DNA of 64,000 nt from Chinchilla lanigera. Lineage: Eukaryota; Chordata; Mammalia; Rodentia; Chinchillidae. Positions within the stretch are counted from its first letter, which is position 1. Each line of letters begins with the position of its first letter. Location: contig NW_004955405.1 in NCBI RefSeq assembly GCF_000276665.1, forward strand, positions 11,402,608 to 11,466,607, in the 5' to 3' direction. The translations under genes and the position numbers were made by a program. Shown here piece by piece: positions 47,251-58,840 of this stretch. A model generated the notes under the pieces. It did not search any database, was not told the DNA's origin, and worked only from the letters and a program-made list of their open reading frames with translations.

Positions 47251-48094
47251 GTTCAGTAGCCTTACTGATATGTTTTTAGTGTGCAAGAAACCTGGCGTAT
47301 TATATTTTTGTCTTCATAAGTTAAGACTAAGTGGTTAAAATGTATCCATTCAGGCCATAAAATCACCACCAGGCATATCATTCTCATTTTCAAGCCACGT
47401 GATTTTCTTTGACAAAGTTTATAAGACCTTGAAGATTCATCAGGCCCTTCTCAACCCTTCATATTTTCTGTGCTTTCGGATTTTCAACAAGCATGTTGAA
47501 TTGTACGTGACCATGGATGAATTTTCACTAACTCAAAAAACAAAAAAAATTCATTGTGTTGGTCCAGTTGGGAAGTTGCAGAGCAGAAGTGACTTTAGAT
47601 CCTAGTGTCTAGAAAATGATTAGGACTTTGCTTCTGTCTTTGTTCATGTCCAGATTCCATTCCTAATGACCTTTCTCCCTAAGACACAACTGCGATCCCC
47701 ATGAGCTCCAGGTTTTTGTCCTTAATGCTCGAGAAACCAGAGGAAAAAATTCTCTCATTCCAAGATCCATGACAATCCCCCAAACAAATTTAGACTATTC
47801 TGCTGGAGTCACATTCCTATGGAGCCTCATGATTGACAGCCCCAAGGCTTGAGGGGCAGTTTCCCAAAGGAAAACTGTGGAGGGCTCTCACCAAAAAGAA
47901 AGAAGAGAAATGTTGGGTATGCAAAAGAAAAAAAAGAAAGTAACAGATGTTTATGACTCCTGGCCTTATCCTGCATATCTGTCTTCCCCCTTTTTGATTT
48001 TTAAATCAGAATCCTCTTGCTCTACTTTCATTTGACAATAAGCTTCAGATCTGCACAAGAAGAAGAAACATGCTAAGATGCTAAAAATCTGCTC
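47251..48094. other. Single-copy DNA
   Basis: No repeat or exon recognised in this 0.85 kb. Confidence 0.5.
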
Positions 48095-48290
48095 TGCTCT
48101 AGGCAAAGTTCCAGGTATTTTAACATTTAGAAGAACCTAGGTAAATAATACTCCCTTTACAGAGAGGGTAAGTGAGACTGAGATAGGATCGTTCTGTGTC
48201 TGTGATCAATCAATCGGCCTGAAACTGGAAGACCCAAGATTAAGATATACTTCTGCCTCAGTTCATTCCACAACCAAAGCATTATGCTCC
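48095..48290 (-). mobile_element. MIR SINE fragment
   Basis: Antisense MIR order with 'ctccctttacagagagggta', 'agtgagactgagatagga' and 'gaagacccaagattaagata'. Confidence 0.65.
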
Positions 48291-48344
48291 TTTGAGCAAC
48301 CCTGACATCAAAGACAGTGTTGTTCAATGCTGTTTTTGTTATTT

Positions 48345-48532
48345 CTGTCTGTCTGTTTTTTTGATACTGGGGATTAAATCCAGGGAGCCCTGAGCTACAT
48401 CTTCCATACTTTTTATCTTATTTTGAGATAGGATCTCACTGAGTTGCCCTGGCTGGCTTCAAACTTGCATTCCTCCTGCTTCAGCCTTCCAAGTAAGAGA
48501 GAACTACAGGCGTACATCACCAGCTCCCCCTT
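48345..48532 (-). mobile_element. ID-B1 dimer SINE (B4/MEN-like)
   Basis: On the plus strand the antisense ID part ('gatactggggattaaatcca', 'gggagccctgagctacatct') is followed by antisense 7SL-derived text ('ttttgagataggatctcact', 'gagttgccctggctggcttc', 'actacaggcgtacatcacca'). This ID-plus-B1 fusion is the architecture of B4 and MEN SINEs of rodents. Diverged and older than the simple ID-like copies. Confidence 0.82.
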
Positions 48533-49124
48533 TTTCAATGTTCTCAAAAGACTGGTGGGCACAACCATATCTGGAAGCCTATGCTGATGAATCAATCAGT
48601 CAACAAATATTTGTTAGTACTGCTCACTATTATGAACCTGTAGATTGAATCCTACAAGTAAAAAGAGCTGAGAGGCCTAATTGCTTTCTCCAAAGGTTGG
48701 CAAAACAAAACAAGTATGTGCTCAGGAAAAGTCCAAGGCCAAAGGATGTGCTATTTAGAACATACCTTCAGTGAGACTCATCACCCTTGGGATTTCTGTT
48801 CAGAGTGTGTCAAATCCCATTAGGTGGTGTACTTACCTCTCCAAGGCATCCCAGTGTAGTTCTAGAAGAGTCATAGACAGGATAATTTTGAAATAACGAA
48901 CAGACACATGACTGGTATGAGTCTAAGCAAATGGTGGGCGTGGATACGGATGGCGGCACGGTCAAGTTTTCCCAAATCCCGGGCCACAGTTCCTTTATTT
49001 GCAAAAGGAAGACATTGTCTATAATCCTTCCCCACTTTCTCATTCCCTCTGCTTCAGAGAATCACAAACTTGCTGATGTTCGGACTCACCCAAGAGAAGA
49101 ACATGTTCAGAATACAGATTTACA
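48533..49124. other. Single-copy DNA
   Basis: No repeat or exon recognised. Slightly more GC than the regions to the left, at the start of the window's least repetitive zone. Confidence 0.5.
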
Positions 49125-49134
49125 ATGCACGCGT

Positions 49135-49181
<47 letters not shown>
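49125..49181. repeat. (CA)n tract with GC head
   Basis: Strict purine-pyrimidine alternation for 57 bases: an 'atgcacgcgtgcg' head followed by about 44 bases of CA. The GC-containing head makes it a better Z-DNA candidate than plain CA. Confidence 0.95.
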
Positions 49182-49182
<1 letters not shown>

Positions 49183-49949
49183 GCACAGGAATAGGCAGAT
49201 TTGGAGATCATAAAGAGCATGCACTGCACACACAAAGAAAACTCCTCCCACTTTAAAATTCAGAAACCCTGTGGGCAGTGTAAGTAGGTGATTAAGAGGG
49301 ACCTTGAAAGTCAAAGTGATCCCTGGCTTTATGAAGTAAAGAGGCATTGTACTCCAGAATGAAAACTGCACTTTTGTGAGTTGGTCGGGCAGACTAGGGC
49401 AGACAGCTCTTTCCGGGGCTCCTCTGCTGTGCAGAGGGCAACTTTTACCTTACTGAAGTATTCTTTCCAAGAAAGCCCTACATTTTCCCCCTTCCTCCTG
49501 CAGATTCACTATAGGACAAGTTTTAAAGTGTGTGTTTCCCACTAGCATTTCCACCAGCGCTCCCCAGGGGTGCCAGGAGCCCAGCGAGGCTCACCTGGGC
49601 GGGACTGCTCTCTGTTAGAGACTACACTGGGGCTCTTAGATGAAGAGTCTTTCGAAGCAACCAAAAGTCTGTCCTGCATCATCTAAGAAAGGCGACTCCC
49701 CTAGTATTCCAACGCTTTTTCTTTTTTTAAAGTCACTTCGATTTCCCAACCTCTAGGAGTTAGGCAAGCAGCACCGCTGCGCTTGCTGGGCGAGCCAGAC
49801 AGTGTAAGATCAAAAAGGCCACCGGTCTTCGCGGAGCACACCTGCTTTCTACCCTGACAACTGTTTTTCTGGATTAGATTTTAGTCTCTTTTTTAAGCAC
49901 TCCATACATCCCTTGCATTATCTGAAATGGGCTGGGAGGAGTGTGCCTC

Positions 49950-49952
<3 letters not shown>
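49182..49952. other. Single-copy DNA left of the gap
   Basis: GC content and CpG density rise toward the gap ('cgcttgctgggcgagcc', 'cttcgcggagcacacc' near 49780-49845), so the CpG island seen right of the gap may extend to about here. No exon recognised. Confidence 0.5.

Positions 49953-50006
<54 letters not shown>
49953..50006. repeat. (TC)n microsatellite at gap edge
   Basis: At least 54 bases of TC running into the Ns. The true length is unknown because assembly stops inside it. Confidence 0.97.
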
Positions 50007-51006
50007 NNNNNNNNNNNNNNNNNNNNNNNNNNNNNNNNNNNNNNNNNNNNNNNNNNNNNNNNNNNNNNNNNNNNNNNNNNNNNNNNNNNNNNNNNNNNNN
50101 NNNNNNNNNNNNNNNNNNNNNNNNNNNNNNNNNNNNNNNNNNNNNNNNNNNNNNNNNNNNNNNNNNNNNNNNNNNNNNNNNNNNNNNNNNNNNNNNNNNN
50201 NNNNNNNNNNNNNNNNNNNNNNNNNNNNNNNNNNNNNNNNNNNNNNNNNNNNNNNNNNNNNNNNNNNNNNNNNNNNNNNNNNNNNNNNNNNNNNNNNNNN
50301 NNNNNNNNNNNNNNNNNNNNNNNNNNNNNNNNNNNNNNNNNNNNNNNNNNNNNNNNNNNNNNNNNNNNNNNNNNNNNNNNNNNNNNNNNNNNNNNNNNNN
50401 NNNNNNNNNNNNNNNNNNNNNNNNNNNNNNNNNNNNNNNNNNNNNNNNNNNNNNNNNNNNNNNNNNNNNNNNNNNNNNNNNNNNNNNNNNNNNNNNNNNN
50501 NNNNNNNNNNNNNNNNNNNNNNNNNNNNNNNNNNNNNNNNNNNNNNNNNNNNNNNNNNNNNNNNNNNNNNNNNNNNNNNNNNNNNNNNNNNNNNNNNNNN
50601 NNNNNNNNNNNNNNNNNNNNNNNNNNNNNNNNNNNNNNNNNNNNNNNNNNNNNNNNNNNNNNNNNNNNNNNNNNNNNNNNNNNNNNNNNNNNNNNNNNNN
50701 NNNNNNNNNNNNNNNNNNNNNNNNNNNNNNNNNNNNNNNNNNNNNNNNNNNNNNNNNNNNNNNNNNNNNNNNNNNNNNNNNNNNNNNNNNNNNNNNNNNN
50801 NNNNNNNNNNNNNNNNNNNNNNNNNNNNNNNNNNNNNNNNNNNNNNNNNNNNNNNNNNNNNNNNNNNNNNNNNNNNNNNNNNNNNNNNNNNNNNNNNNNN
50901 NNNNNNNNNNNNNNNNNNNNNNNNNNNNNNNNNNNNNNNNNNNNNNNNNNNNNNNNNNNNNNNNNNNNNNNNNNNNNNNNNNNNNNNNNNNNNNNNNNNN
51001 NNNNNN
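50007..51006. other. Assembly gap, 1000 Ns
   Basis: Exactly 1000 N characters, so probably a placeholder or estimated length. It hides the join between a TC repeat and a CpG island. All frames drawn across it are meaningless. Confidence 0.99.
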
Positions 51007-51480
51007 GGCGCGCGAGAGTGCGGGGCGCCCGGCCGCCACCGTGCGGCCCGAGAGGCGCGTGTCTGGGCGGCGCGCCCGCACTTGGCGACTCCAGCCCACC
51101 CGGGAAGGCGCTGTTTGTGTGCGGAGTGGGCATCTGCGCGCGGGAACCTGGAACTCGGGTCAGCCTGCCAGACCTGTCCCGGTCCCAGCCTCTTCTCGGA
51201 GCCCAGTCTCGAAGAGATGGGCTGTGAAGGTGCCCCCGCCCCCGAAGGGGCTCGCTGTGCATCCCTAGCCCAGGAAGGAGATGTAACCTTTTTCTTGGCT
51301 TTTTTTTTTCTTTCCTCTCCTTTTTTTTTTTTTAAACGAAGTGATTAAAATGTGGCAACCACAAACCTCGATTAGAGCTGCCAGAATGTTATCTTTACCT
51401 TTGGCTGCCCGAGCCGCCCTTTGAAGCGCCGGCGGCCGCAGTGTAATCTTTAACCATCTCCTCCCCTGGGGGAGGAAAGG
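51007..51480. promoter_or_regulatory. CpG island, candidate promoter
   Basis: The most CpG-dense DNA in the window, with clustered CpGs from 51007 to about 51260, an AscI-type GGCGCGCC at 51069-51076 and a NotI-type GCGGCCGC at 51432-51439. CpG islands usually mark promoters of broadly expressed or developmental genes. A pyrimidine tract (51287-51333) lies inside. No known first exon was recognised and the strand cannot be set; the left part is lost in the gap. Confidence 0.75.
51351..51394. promoter_or_regulatory. Possible RUNX and GATA motifs
   Basis: 'tgtgg' (51351) and 'aaccaca' (51357-51363) form a near-inverted pair of RUNX-like sites; 'ttatct' (51389-51394) is a GATA-type core in reverse. 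Motifs this short occur by chance; position beside the CpG island is the only support. Confidence 0.3.
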
Positions 51481-53690
51481 GAAGTGGGCTGAGGGCGGCC
51501 AGGCGGGTAAACAGTGGCGCCAGCGTGCAAGGGGGACCTTAAGCTCTCTATCATCCCTCGGGGATCCTCCCACCGGTTCTTCCCCGACTGTAGCGGCTCA
51601 TTTTGTAATTTTTTCTCTGAAAAGCCCATGAGAGAGTAACAGGTGGTTGGGTGGGTGAAGACCCAGGTGGAAAACTATTGTAGGGACAAGGTGATTGCCC
51701 CTCTAACTCCTTGTCAAGAATCTGGGGCTGGATTCCTGGGGCCAGGAGACCGGGGGCCAGGCCCTCTAGGATGTGGGCAATTCGACCACAAGGTGAAACA
51801 TTTGGAGTCTAGTGTCAGAAACTGCAGTGAACCCATCCCAAATCTGTTTAATCCGTTTCGGCTTCTCTGATGTACGTTGGCAGGAACCAGTGGGGATGTT
51901 TGGGTACTCATTTTTCCCGTTTGGTTCTTTTCTGGAGGAAAGACACATGAAGAGGATTACACAACGTTTTCTACTAGGTAGTATGATGACTTTTTTCTGG
52001 TGAGGAAGAGAAAAAAACTACTTTGCTCACTGGCTTTAATATTGCATCTAAAGAAAGGGATCACCAGGCTAGATTTTAGTATTGTTAGATGGCAGTCATC
52101 TCTCTATCTACTATGAAACTGTTCCTGGTTATTATTTTTTTTTAAATCTGAATGGGATGTGAAATTCTTTTCCCAACCAGGTTTCCCTTTAATGACACTT
52201 ACTGCATGTGGTAGTGATATTTTTCCAGGGATGGAAATCTGCTTTCCAAAAGGATCATTCTCTCAGAATTTACATTTCCTCCTCCTGAGCAGCTGTCCTT
52301 ACTACAAAGCAAAATACACATTCCCAGCCTCTCTGGTTTAACTGCTAATGTCAGTGATTCCAGGCTAATGTATTCTCCAGGACAGTGAATTTCTGAGACC
52401 AGTTTGAAATTTTCACTTAAAAGCCTGGAACCACTCTTTCCCACCTTTCTGAAGAGGTTTGTCTATATATAAGCAAAATGTGAAATCTCCCCCACTTAGT
52501 TACTATTTAAATCATACATCTACTGTAAAATAAGCTTTAAAATGTAGCAAATAAATGTATGAATAGTGTGAGGACCTTTTCCCTTCACTTAGGAGAATGA
52601 ACATGTGTTCGGTTTCTGTTACCTAAAGCCTTAAAAGTCTGCTTTAAACTGTGTCCCACATACCTCAGATGCATTTAAGTGTGTGCTCCGCAGAACTCAC
52701 TGCCGCCTACTGCTACTGTGCACCACCAGGCTTTAGAGAGAACCTCTTCAAGTTAAGGTGCCCTGAGGACGTGAACTGTCATCTTATTCTCATAATTTGA
52801 AGAGAGCGTGTACCCGGGTCTAAGAAAAAATTTTCTCAATGCTCCATAAGACCCTAGACTCAGTGTCTGTGAAAAATGATACAGCGATAAATACTTCCTT
52901 CTAATGGCTGATATGAGCGCTGACTGTAACGATCAGCCCCAACATGAAGAACCAACCTGACGCTCTCCCTAACGCTTGGACTTTGCATGAAATACGAAAT
53001 GCAAAGACCGTGGGACGTCCTCTCATCAAGGGTTGAAGGTTTTTTGTGTTTGTCTTTACACCCACAAGAGCTCTATGATGCCCTCTTTTGGTTAAACCTA
53101 GTATTAGCTTACTGTTTTGGCCTTGTACAGTCATAATCTGAGAGAAATTATGATTTCCTCATATTCAAGTGAATGAGCATATGTTTTGTTGTTTTTTACA
53201 TTTTAGGAAATAACTTGATTCCCTCTTGAAAAGGGACATGGTCCCAGTCCACTGAGGCCCAGTAGAAATTAAGTGTTGATGAGGAAGTCAAAGTACTGAT
53301 GTGGGTAAGAGGCCAGAACTATTGTTTGTAGTAGGTTATCACCATTTATTTAGTCAAAATGTTATCTCTTAATCCTCCCTTTAAAAAAGAACAAGCATTT
53401 TGTTTCCTTTAAACAGATTGAGAGTGGCAAGTTCCAGCTGTACACATTTGACAAATAGACTTGCCACAGTCTGATAGCTGCCTAGCTAGACTAGTAGGTA
53501 AGGAAAGTTTCCTAAAGCTTCATAGAAGGCAAGAGCTGTTTATGCTCTCTTTTATAATCTTCCTTCCCAGAAAAGCTAAATTGTAAGCCAGTCCAAACAT
53601 TAACTCTCTTTTTTACTGAGCTACATTCCTTCATAGATCTGTAACTGGACTACTGAATATAGTGGGAACCCTGGAAAAATCTCCATCTTA
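51481..53690. other. Single-copy DNA right of the CpG island
   Basis: About 2.2 kb with almost no recognisable transposon, moderate GC falling to AT-rich. No exon with a known domain. A weak CTCF-like core ('tgccctcttttggtt') is at 53079-53093. Confidence 0.55.
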
Positions 53691-53720
53691 TTCCCTCTCT
53701 CTCTCTCTCTCTCTCTCTCT
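53691..53720. repeat. (CT)n microsatellite
   Basis: About 30 bases of CT, followed after a short break by a second CT patch near 53730-53742. Confidence 0.93.
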
Positions 53721-53742
53721 ATCGCTTTGGCCCTCTCTCTCT

Positions 53743-56700
53743 TTCCAGTAACCCTCCACCTCTTCTTCCTCACCCACCAGATTACTAATAGGGCCAATAA
53801 AGTTTAGTCAGCAGAAAATAGGAACATACCAAGGTTGAAATATAAAAGGAGACAATACTTACAGTATCTAATACATATGAATCTATTAGTAATGATCAGT
53901 CAGATCATATGATCAGTATCTAAACTTGTTATAGGTAAGTTATTTTAGTATCAAATGTGGAAAGTTTTGCTAATACTGTCTTAAAAGTAAAGTTCCCCGA
54001 GCTACTTTAATGTGTCTTTCATTCAGACACTTTAGTGTGACATCCAGATATGAAACTAAATCCCAACAAATAGCCTAATACAGTTAATGTTTTTGTTGAT
54101 TAGTCTAGAACAGCTATTTTACTATATAAATGAAAATTGAAGGGGTTTTTTCATTTTTGCTTAACAGAATGAACATTTCTTCCACAAGCAAATTTATGTT
54201 TTATGAACCAAAGGAACCAAGAGAGTTCTGATTTTATATAATTTGGTTACTATTCCATATCATCATAAAATAAAACTTAATTTTATACATAATTAGTAAA
54301 ACTGATGTTAACAAGAACTGATCAAAACTTCAAAACCCTCAATTAGTTAAATTAAGTATGTCCCTGATACCATATACGTGTTTTAACCATTTAAATACAG
54401 TACAAAATTTTAAAATATTTTTAGAATCTTTTTGAAAATAATGTAATATGTTCCTGGTTACCTTCAAGCAAAGTACTTTAAATAAAAGGAAATGTTTGTA
54501 CTTCAGAAATGATCACAAAAGGTTAGCAGTTATAAGTCTTAAAATTAAAATCAATTACAAAATTTGTAGTTTGTTCTACTTTTAAAAGTTGCTTAAAATA
54601 TATCTAATTTTTCTGCATTTTAATGAAATGTTTTTCTTTTCCTTGAGGATGCCAAGAGGCTTTGCTCAGTGTTTTTTGTTATGAGGGCAATTATTGAGAC
54701 TAATTGACTAAGTTAGTCTGAGTAATTTTTTAAAATACTGAATTTTGATTCAAAAAATTATACGGCATAACTTTAACCGAATATGTTATTTAATATGATC
54801 AAGAGGGGCATGACAGTTTATTTGACAAGAATGAATTTTTACATATAACTAACATATGTTTAGCTTTTTCTTTCCTCTGCGCTTTCTTCAACGTGAAGGA
54901 GTGCTGAAGCAACAAAAGGTAGCAATCATAAATAGGTTAGGAGACTGAAGTTAAGAAATAACCTTTGTAGTTCAGTAAAATCGTGCTTTGATAATGAAAC
55001 ACACTCCTACTTGGCTGCACTTGAAGAAATTCAGAAACACACAACTGGTGTATGATTTCTCACAGCTAAACTTTTATGTGGACTACTTGATTGCTTTTAA
55101 TTACTCAAACATAACTGTCAAGCCATAAAAATAATCAGAGTAAACGGCTAACCCAATAAAGCTATCATAGAATTAAAGATACTACAGAATATTTATGGTT
55201 TTATAACTGATACCTAATTTTGACTTACCTTAGTAAAATATTATTTAAAATATTATTCATTCATTTAACTATAAATGTAAATGTTTCCAATTAATTCACA
55301 TCATTTGCCATAGCGGTGAATTCTGCCTGGAAGAATGCTGTGAGGTAATAGGGGCTTGAAATATTTCTATAATTTAGAATGATGCTAAGTGGCACATTCC
55401 CTTGTAAATACGCTCCAAGCGGATATTTCTGGTAAAGTGAAGTCTTCACAAGAATGCAAATTCCTTCCAATAAAATTCGACCTCCTCACTCCTGTTCCAG
55501 TGTTTTCCGTTACAGAGTCTCACTTCCTGTGTAGTATAGAGATGGGTCAGGTTGGCACTGATGCCACGCCAGTACATTACCTGCCAAACAAAACAAACTG
55601 GTTGTCTGGTCTTGTTGTTTTGTTTGATAAATTTCACAGAATTTCATTCGTTAAATCTGCCAGTGAATTCCAACCCACTATTCTTTTATTCTCAGTTGTC
55701 AGGCAAAGGCCCACAGTTTTATTTAGCCATTATTTACTAGATGCTCGATTTCACCTGTGGAACTCATCATCTATAGGAAAAGGGGATATCTCACAGGCTA
55801 CAATGTGGAACATTTTATTAAAATTTTCATAACTCAAAATTAATTTTGTTCTCCACAGACTACAGGATGAGAAGAGGTCCATTCTTAAAATTGATGGCAT
55901 TTTCTCCCACCTCTTCCAGTTAATTTTTCTGCCCTCTTAGTTGAGCCTTATAGGAATGCCTTACTTGAAATTGGAAAATAGAAGAATATGATAAATAAAA
56001 TAATAAAATTATCTATTGGGGAAATACTTCATATCCAAGTGTGCTTCCTCAACTCCTCCTGTATTACTTCTGTTCTCAATATGTAAGTCTGGAGTTGAGG
56101 AAGCTGAAATTTGCTTCTAGAGTATGCAAAGGAACCAGCTTGTGATCATGGAAGCACCTTCTTTAATAAGTCAGGTGAGGTAATACTCAGAATGTTATCA
56201 CAGGTTCTCTTTCCTTCAGAGTTTATTCTCCTCACTTGGCTGTGAGCACCTGTAGAGTAGGAAATTTTCCACTTTATAGCTCAAGTTCCCTGTTCTGTGG
56301 CTGACTCCTAAGGGACAGTCAGTAAATGTTTGTAATGTCAAATTTAATAGAATTGTCTGAATCAGCTTCTAAAATCCTAGCAGCTAGAAGCAGTCAGAGA
56401 AAGTAGATGAGAACAACTAATAGCAGGACAACTCAGGACTCCTGATATCCCACAAGTCTCATTTGAAATACAAGTGAATTATATTCAGCTCAAATGATGC
56501 AATGTGTTGTTTGTTTTAGCACACAAAAGAATTTACATATCCAAGTTATTTTATTATTTTAACAAAAATAACAAAGATAACAGCTGAAATCCATATTGTG
56601 CTTCCCATCAGGTAATAGGTTGAATTCTGACTCACCCATGTGTCTCACAACTTCACGATGTAGGTAATGTCATCATTCCTAATTCAGAGGCCTATCAGTT

Positions 56701-57336
56701 TATTCCAAGGCTCTTTTCATGGCTCAGAATATCTTTTGGGTCTCTTTTTCAGGGCCACTTAACCAGCAAAAGAAAGCCAGCCTTCCAGTTTGTAGTTGTG
56801 TGTCACAGTGATTATACAGTAATATCTCGTTTTACAAATGCTTATGTTTGGGAATGACTTGCTTCCCTTTGTGAAATCTTCATCAGGTGATGAACATGAA
56901 TGTGGGCATCTTCCCCAAAATCCAGGAATGAACTGAGTTCATGAACTGAGGTACCACTGTCATTGGTGCTGAAATAGTTTGGTACATTTTTTGTTTTCAG
57001 GAACACAGTGAAGCTGATGTCAATATATTTCTTCGTGAATTTCCAGAGGGACTTGCATTCTTTCAGTTTGCACTAAAATGAGCATTGTGTTGTAGAGCAG
57101 TGGTGGTGAATCTATGCCACACGTGCCGCAGCAGGCTGTTTGTGTTTTCATTGAAGCTCTACAGTATAGAGTTTACAGCCAGTATTTTAAGTTTATTACA
57201 TCACAATTGTGATGCATGATCACAAAACACAGTGGATGTTTACATTTTTAAAACTTCATTACAGTATAACAAAAAGAAAACATTAATCTCCCTCAAAAAA
57301 TCCACCCTAACTTCAAATATTCCATAGCTCTTGCCA
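53743..57336. other. Repeat-poor AT-rich DNA
   Basis: About 3.6 kb with no clear LINE, SINE or LTR, unlike the rest of the window. The longest frame outside transposons (147 codons, 55389-55832) lies here. It shows no signal peptide, domain or bias, and an opposing frame overlaps it, so I do not call it a gene. Repeat depletion could reflect constraint. Confidence 0.5.
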
Positions 57337-57354
57337 CTTGCTGAAGCAATTCTG
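57337..57354. repeat. Left TSD of ID-like SINE
   Basis: 'cttgctgaagcaattctg' is repeated exactly at 57462-57479, an 18-base perfect duplication. Confidence 0.97.
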
Positions 57355-57461
57355 TAGTTTGTTTTGTTTTTGTTTTTGTTTTCCTTCTGGTACCAGAAAT
57401 CGAACTCACGATGTTTTGCTTGCCAGGCAGGCACTGTGCCACTGAGCTAAATCCCCAGCCC
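57355..57461 (-). mobile_element. ID-like tRNA-derived SINE, likely young
   Basis: Minus strand: 'ggggctggggatttagctca' head, A box 'tagctcagtgg', B box 'gttcgatttc', 'ggtaccag' end, then an AAAAC-rich tail. The 18-base TSD is perfect, which points to a recent insertion compared with the other copies. Confidence 0.95.
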
Positions 57462-57479
57462 CTTGCTGAAGCAATTCTG
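57462..57479. repeat. Right TSD of ID-like SINE
   Basis: Exact copy of 57337-57354. Confidence 0.97.
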
Positions 57480-57539
57480 AAAATCCTTCATGAGTGTCTT
57501 CAGTTGTGCTGGCATAACTTCCTCCAGGTTCTAAATCAG

Positions 57540-57845
57540 TTCAAACTGCTTATGGCAATTTCTGTCAAATAAAAACATTATGGTGTGTCTTCATCCCACC
57601 TTATTCATCATATCTGGTACTGTGAAACTTCTGGCTCTTCCTCAAAGTCAAAATGACAGTGAAAGGTCAATGTTATGAATTGATTCAGGACACCAAGACA
57701 GCCACATGAAGACATTCACAAAAGAGGACTTCAAGAACTGCTTCAGGAAATGGCATAAACAATGGGATAAGTGCATTGAAAACAAGAAGTATTTTGAGAG
57801 GATTAATGGCAATGTGTCTTTTACTGTGATAAATTATTTCAATTT
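57540..57845 (+). pseudogene. Decayed mariner-family transposase fragment
   Basis: Tc1/mariner (IS630-type) transposases cut and paste DNA using a DDE/D catalytic triad. Here, near 57593, the DNA retains a decayed form of the conserved His-Pro-Pro-Tyr-Ser-Pro-Asp-Leu block that leads to the third acidic residue. It is followed by a 'KVKMTVKGQCYELIQD' segment and, after a frameshift near 57705, an open piece with 'KEDFKNCFRKWHKQWDKC', typical of the C-terminus in one mariner group. At least one stop and two frame changes; terminal repeats were not found. Confidence 0.8.
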
Positions 57846-58599
57846 TTAAATATTAACCATATTTTTATCACACTTCATATATTTCCATTTTCTTACTGCC
57901 AAAGGAAAATTCTTGTCTTCCACTCAGAGTTAAATTTTAGCAATTGTAGAATATTATGAAGGAAGGGTCAACAGGTTAGAAATCACCTAAGTTAGTAGGC
58001 TGTGGCCACCTAGATCTATGTGTCAAAGTGGTTGCATTCTTTGAAAATAGTTCTCAGTTCTTAACAAGTGATTTTCTTTTAGTTGGTAGTTACCTTTAAA
58101 ACAGATGAAATAAGATGAATTGGTGCCACAATATCATTTGTTTGAGTCAGAATGGAGAATCGTCTCAAAGGTCTATAAATTTTTCAACATATATTGTAAA
58201 ATTATATATGGCTTAACAAGTACACTGGTGATAAAATCTTCTAAGGCAGCTAGAAATCTGGGTAAGTTAGAGAAAACTCCTGTCCTTCTCCTGAACTATA
58301 CCATCTAATTTCTTCAATACTTCATCTCACTTGCTACTCTCAACCTGGTGCCTATTATTTGTGGTACGATACACTCAATGTGAGAAAATGTAGGTAACCA
58401 ATCAATTATATTTAGTGTAAAAAGAACCGTTCATCAAGCAAGTGCAGATGTTTAAAAGATCTAAGATATATTGGTCTGTGTACAATCTCTAAACTCTCTT
58501 AAAATGGTACTCTTATTCTGTGGTTTTCTATCCATATAATATGAATCATTTAAAATTTTTCAGAAATCCTTAATTTTCAAGTGTCTTATTTTTGAATTA
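57846..58599. other. Single-copy AT-rich DNA
   Basis: No repeat or exon recognised. May include the diverged 3' flank of the mariner element at its left end. Confidence 0.5.
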
Positions 58600-58685
58600 A
58601 CACCCGTTGTTTTCTCATATTCATCCCATCCCTCCTCTTGTCTTTGGAACGCGGTTTTCTTCTGTGCAGACAAGGACTACGTGGC

Positions 58686-58704
58686 TGGCGGGGGGCGGGG
58701 GGGG
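58686..58704 (+). other. G-rich run, G-quadruplex candidate
   Basis: G-tracts ('ggcggggggcggggggggag') just upstream of the CArG box. Enough consecutive Gs for a quadruplex, and also an SP1/KLF-like GC box ('ggggcgggg'). Confidence 0.55.
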
Positions 58705-58830
58705 AGAACCATCGCACGCACACACTACCGCACACCCCAGTGCACCAATGAAAAGTCCTCCCTTTGTGCCGCTTGCTCAGCGGAAATGATACACAGGGAC
58801 ATTGACAAGGCATGGCAGTGGGGGCCCAGC

Positions 58831-58840
58831 CCTTTTAAGG
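58831..58840 (+). promoter_or_regulatory. CArG box (SRF-type site)
   Basis: 'ccttttaagg' fits CC(A/T)6GG exactly and is palindromic. SRF sites of this form control cytoskeletal, smooth-muscle and immediate-early genes. The motif is seen; binding is inferred. Confidence 0.55.

Noticed and set aside
49121..49194. Thr/His-rich frame end and Val/Cys-rich opposite frame
   Set aside because: Translation of the CA repeat on either strand.
49874..51348. Long open frames (393-473 codons) on both strands
   Set aside because: They span 1000 Ns and a TC repeat; the coded part is repeat-derived Ser/Leu or Arg/Glu text plus CpG-island sequence. No gene evidence.
57100..57160. Possible hAT-type terminal repeat ('cagtggtggtgaatctatgc')
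   Set aside because: The start resembles some hAT ends, but no matching inverted end or 8-base TSD was found.
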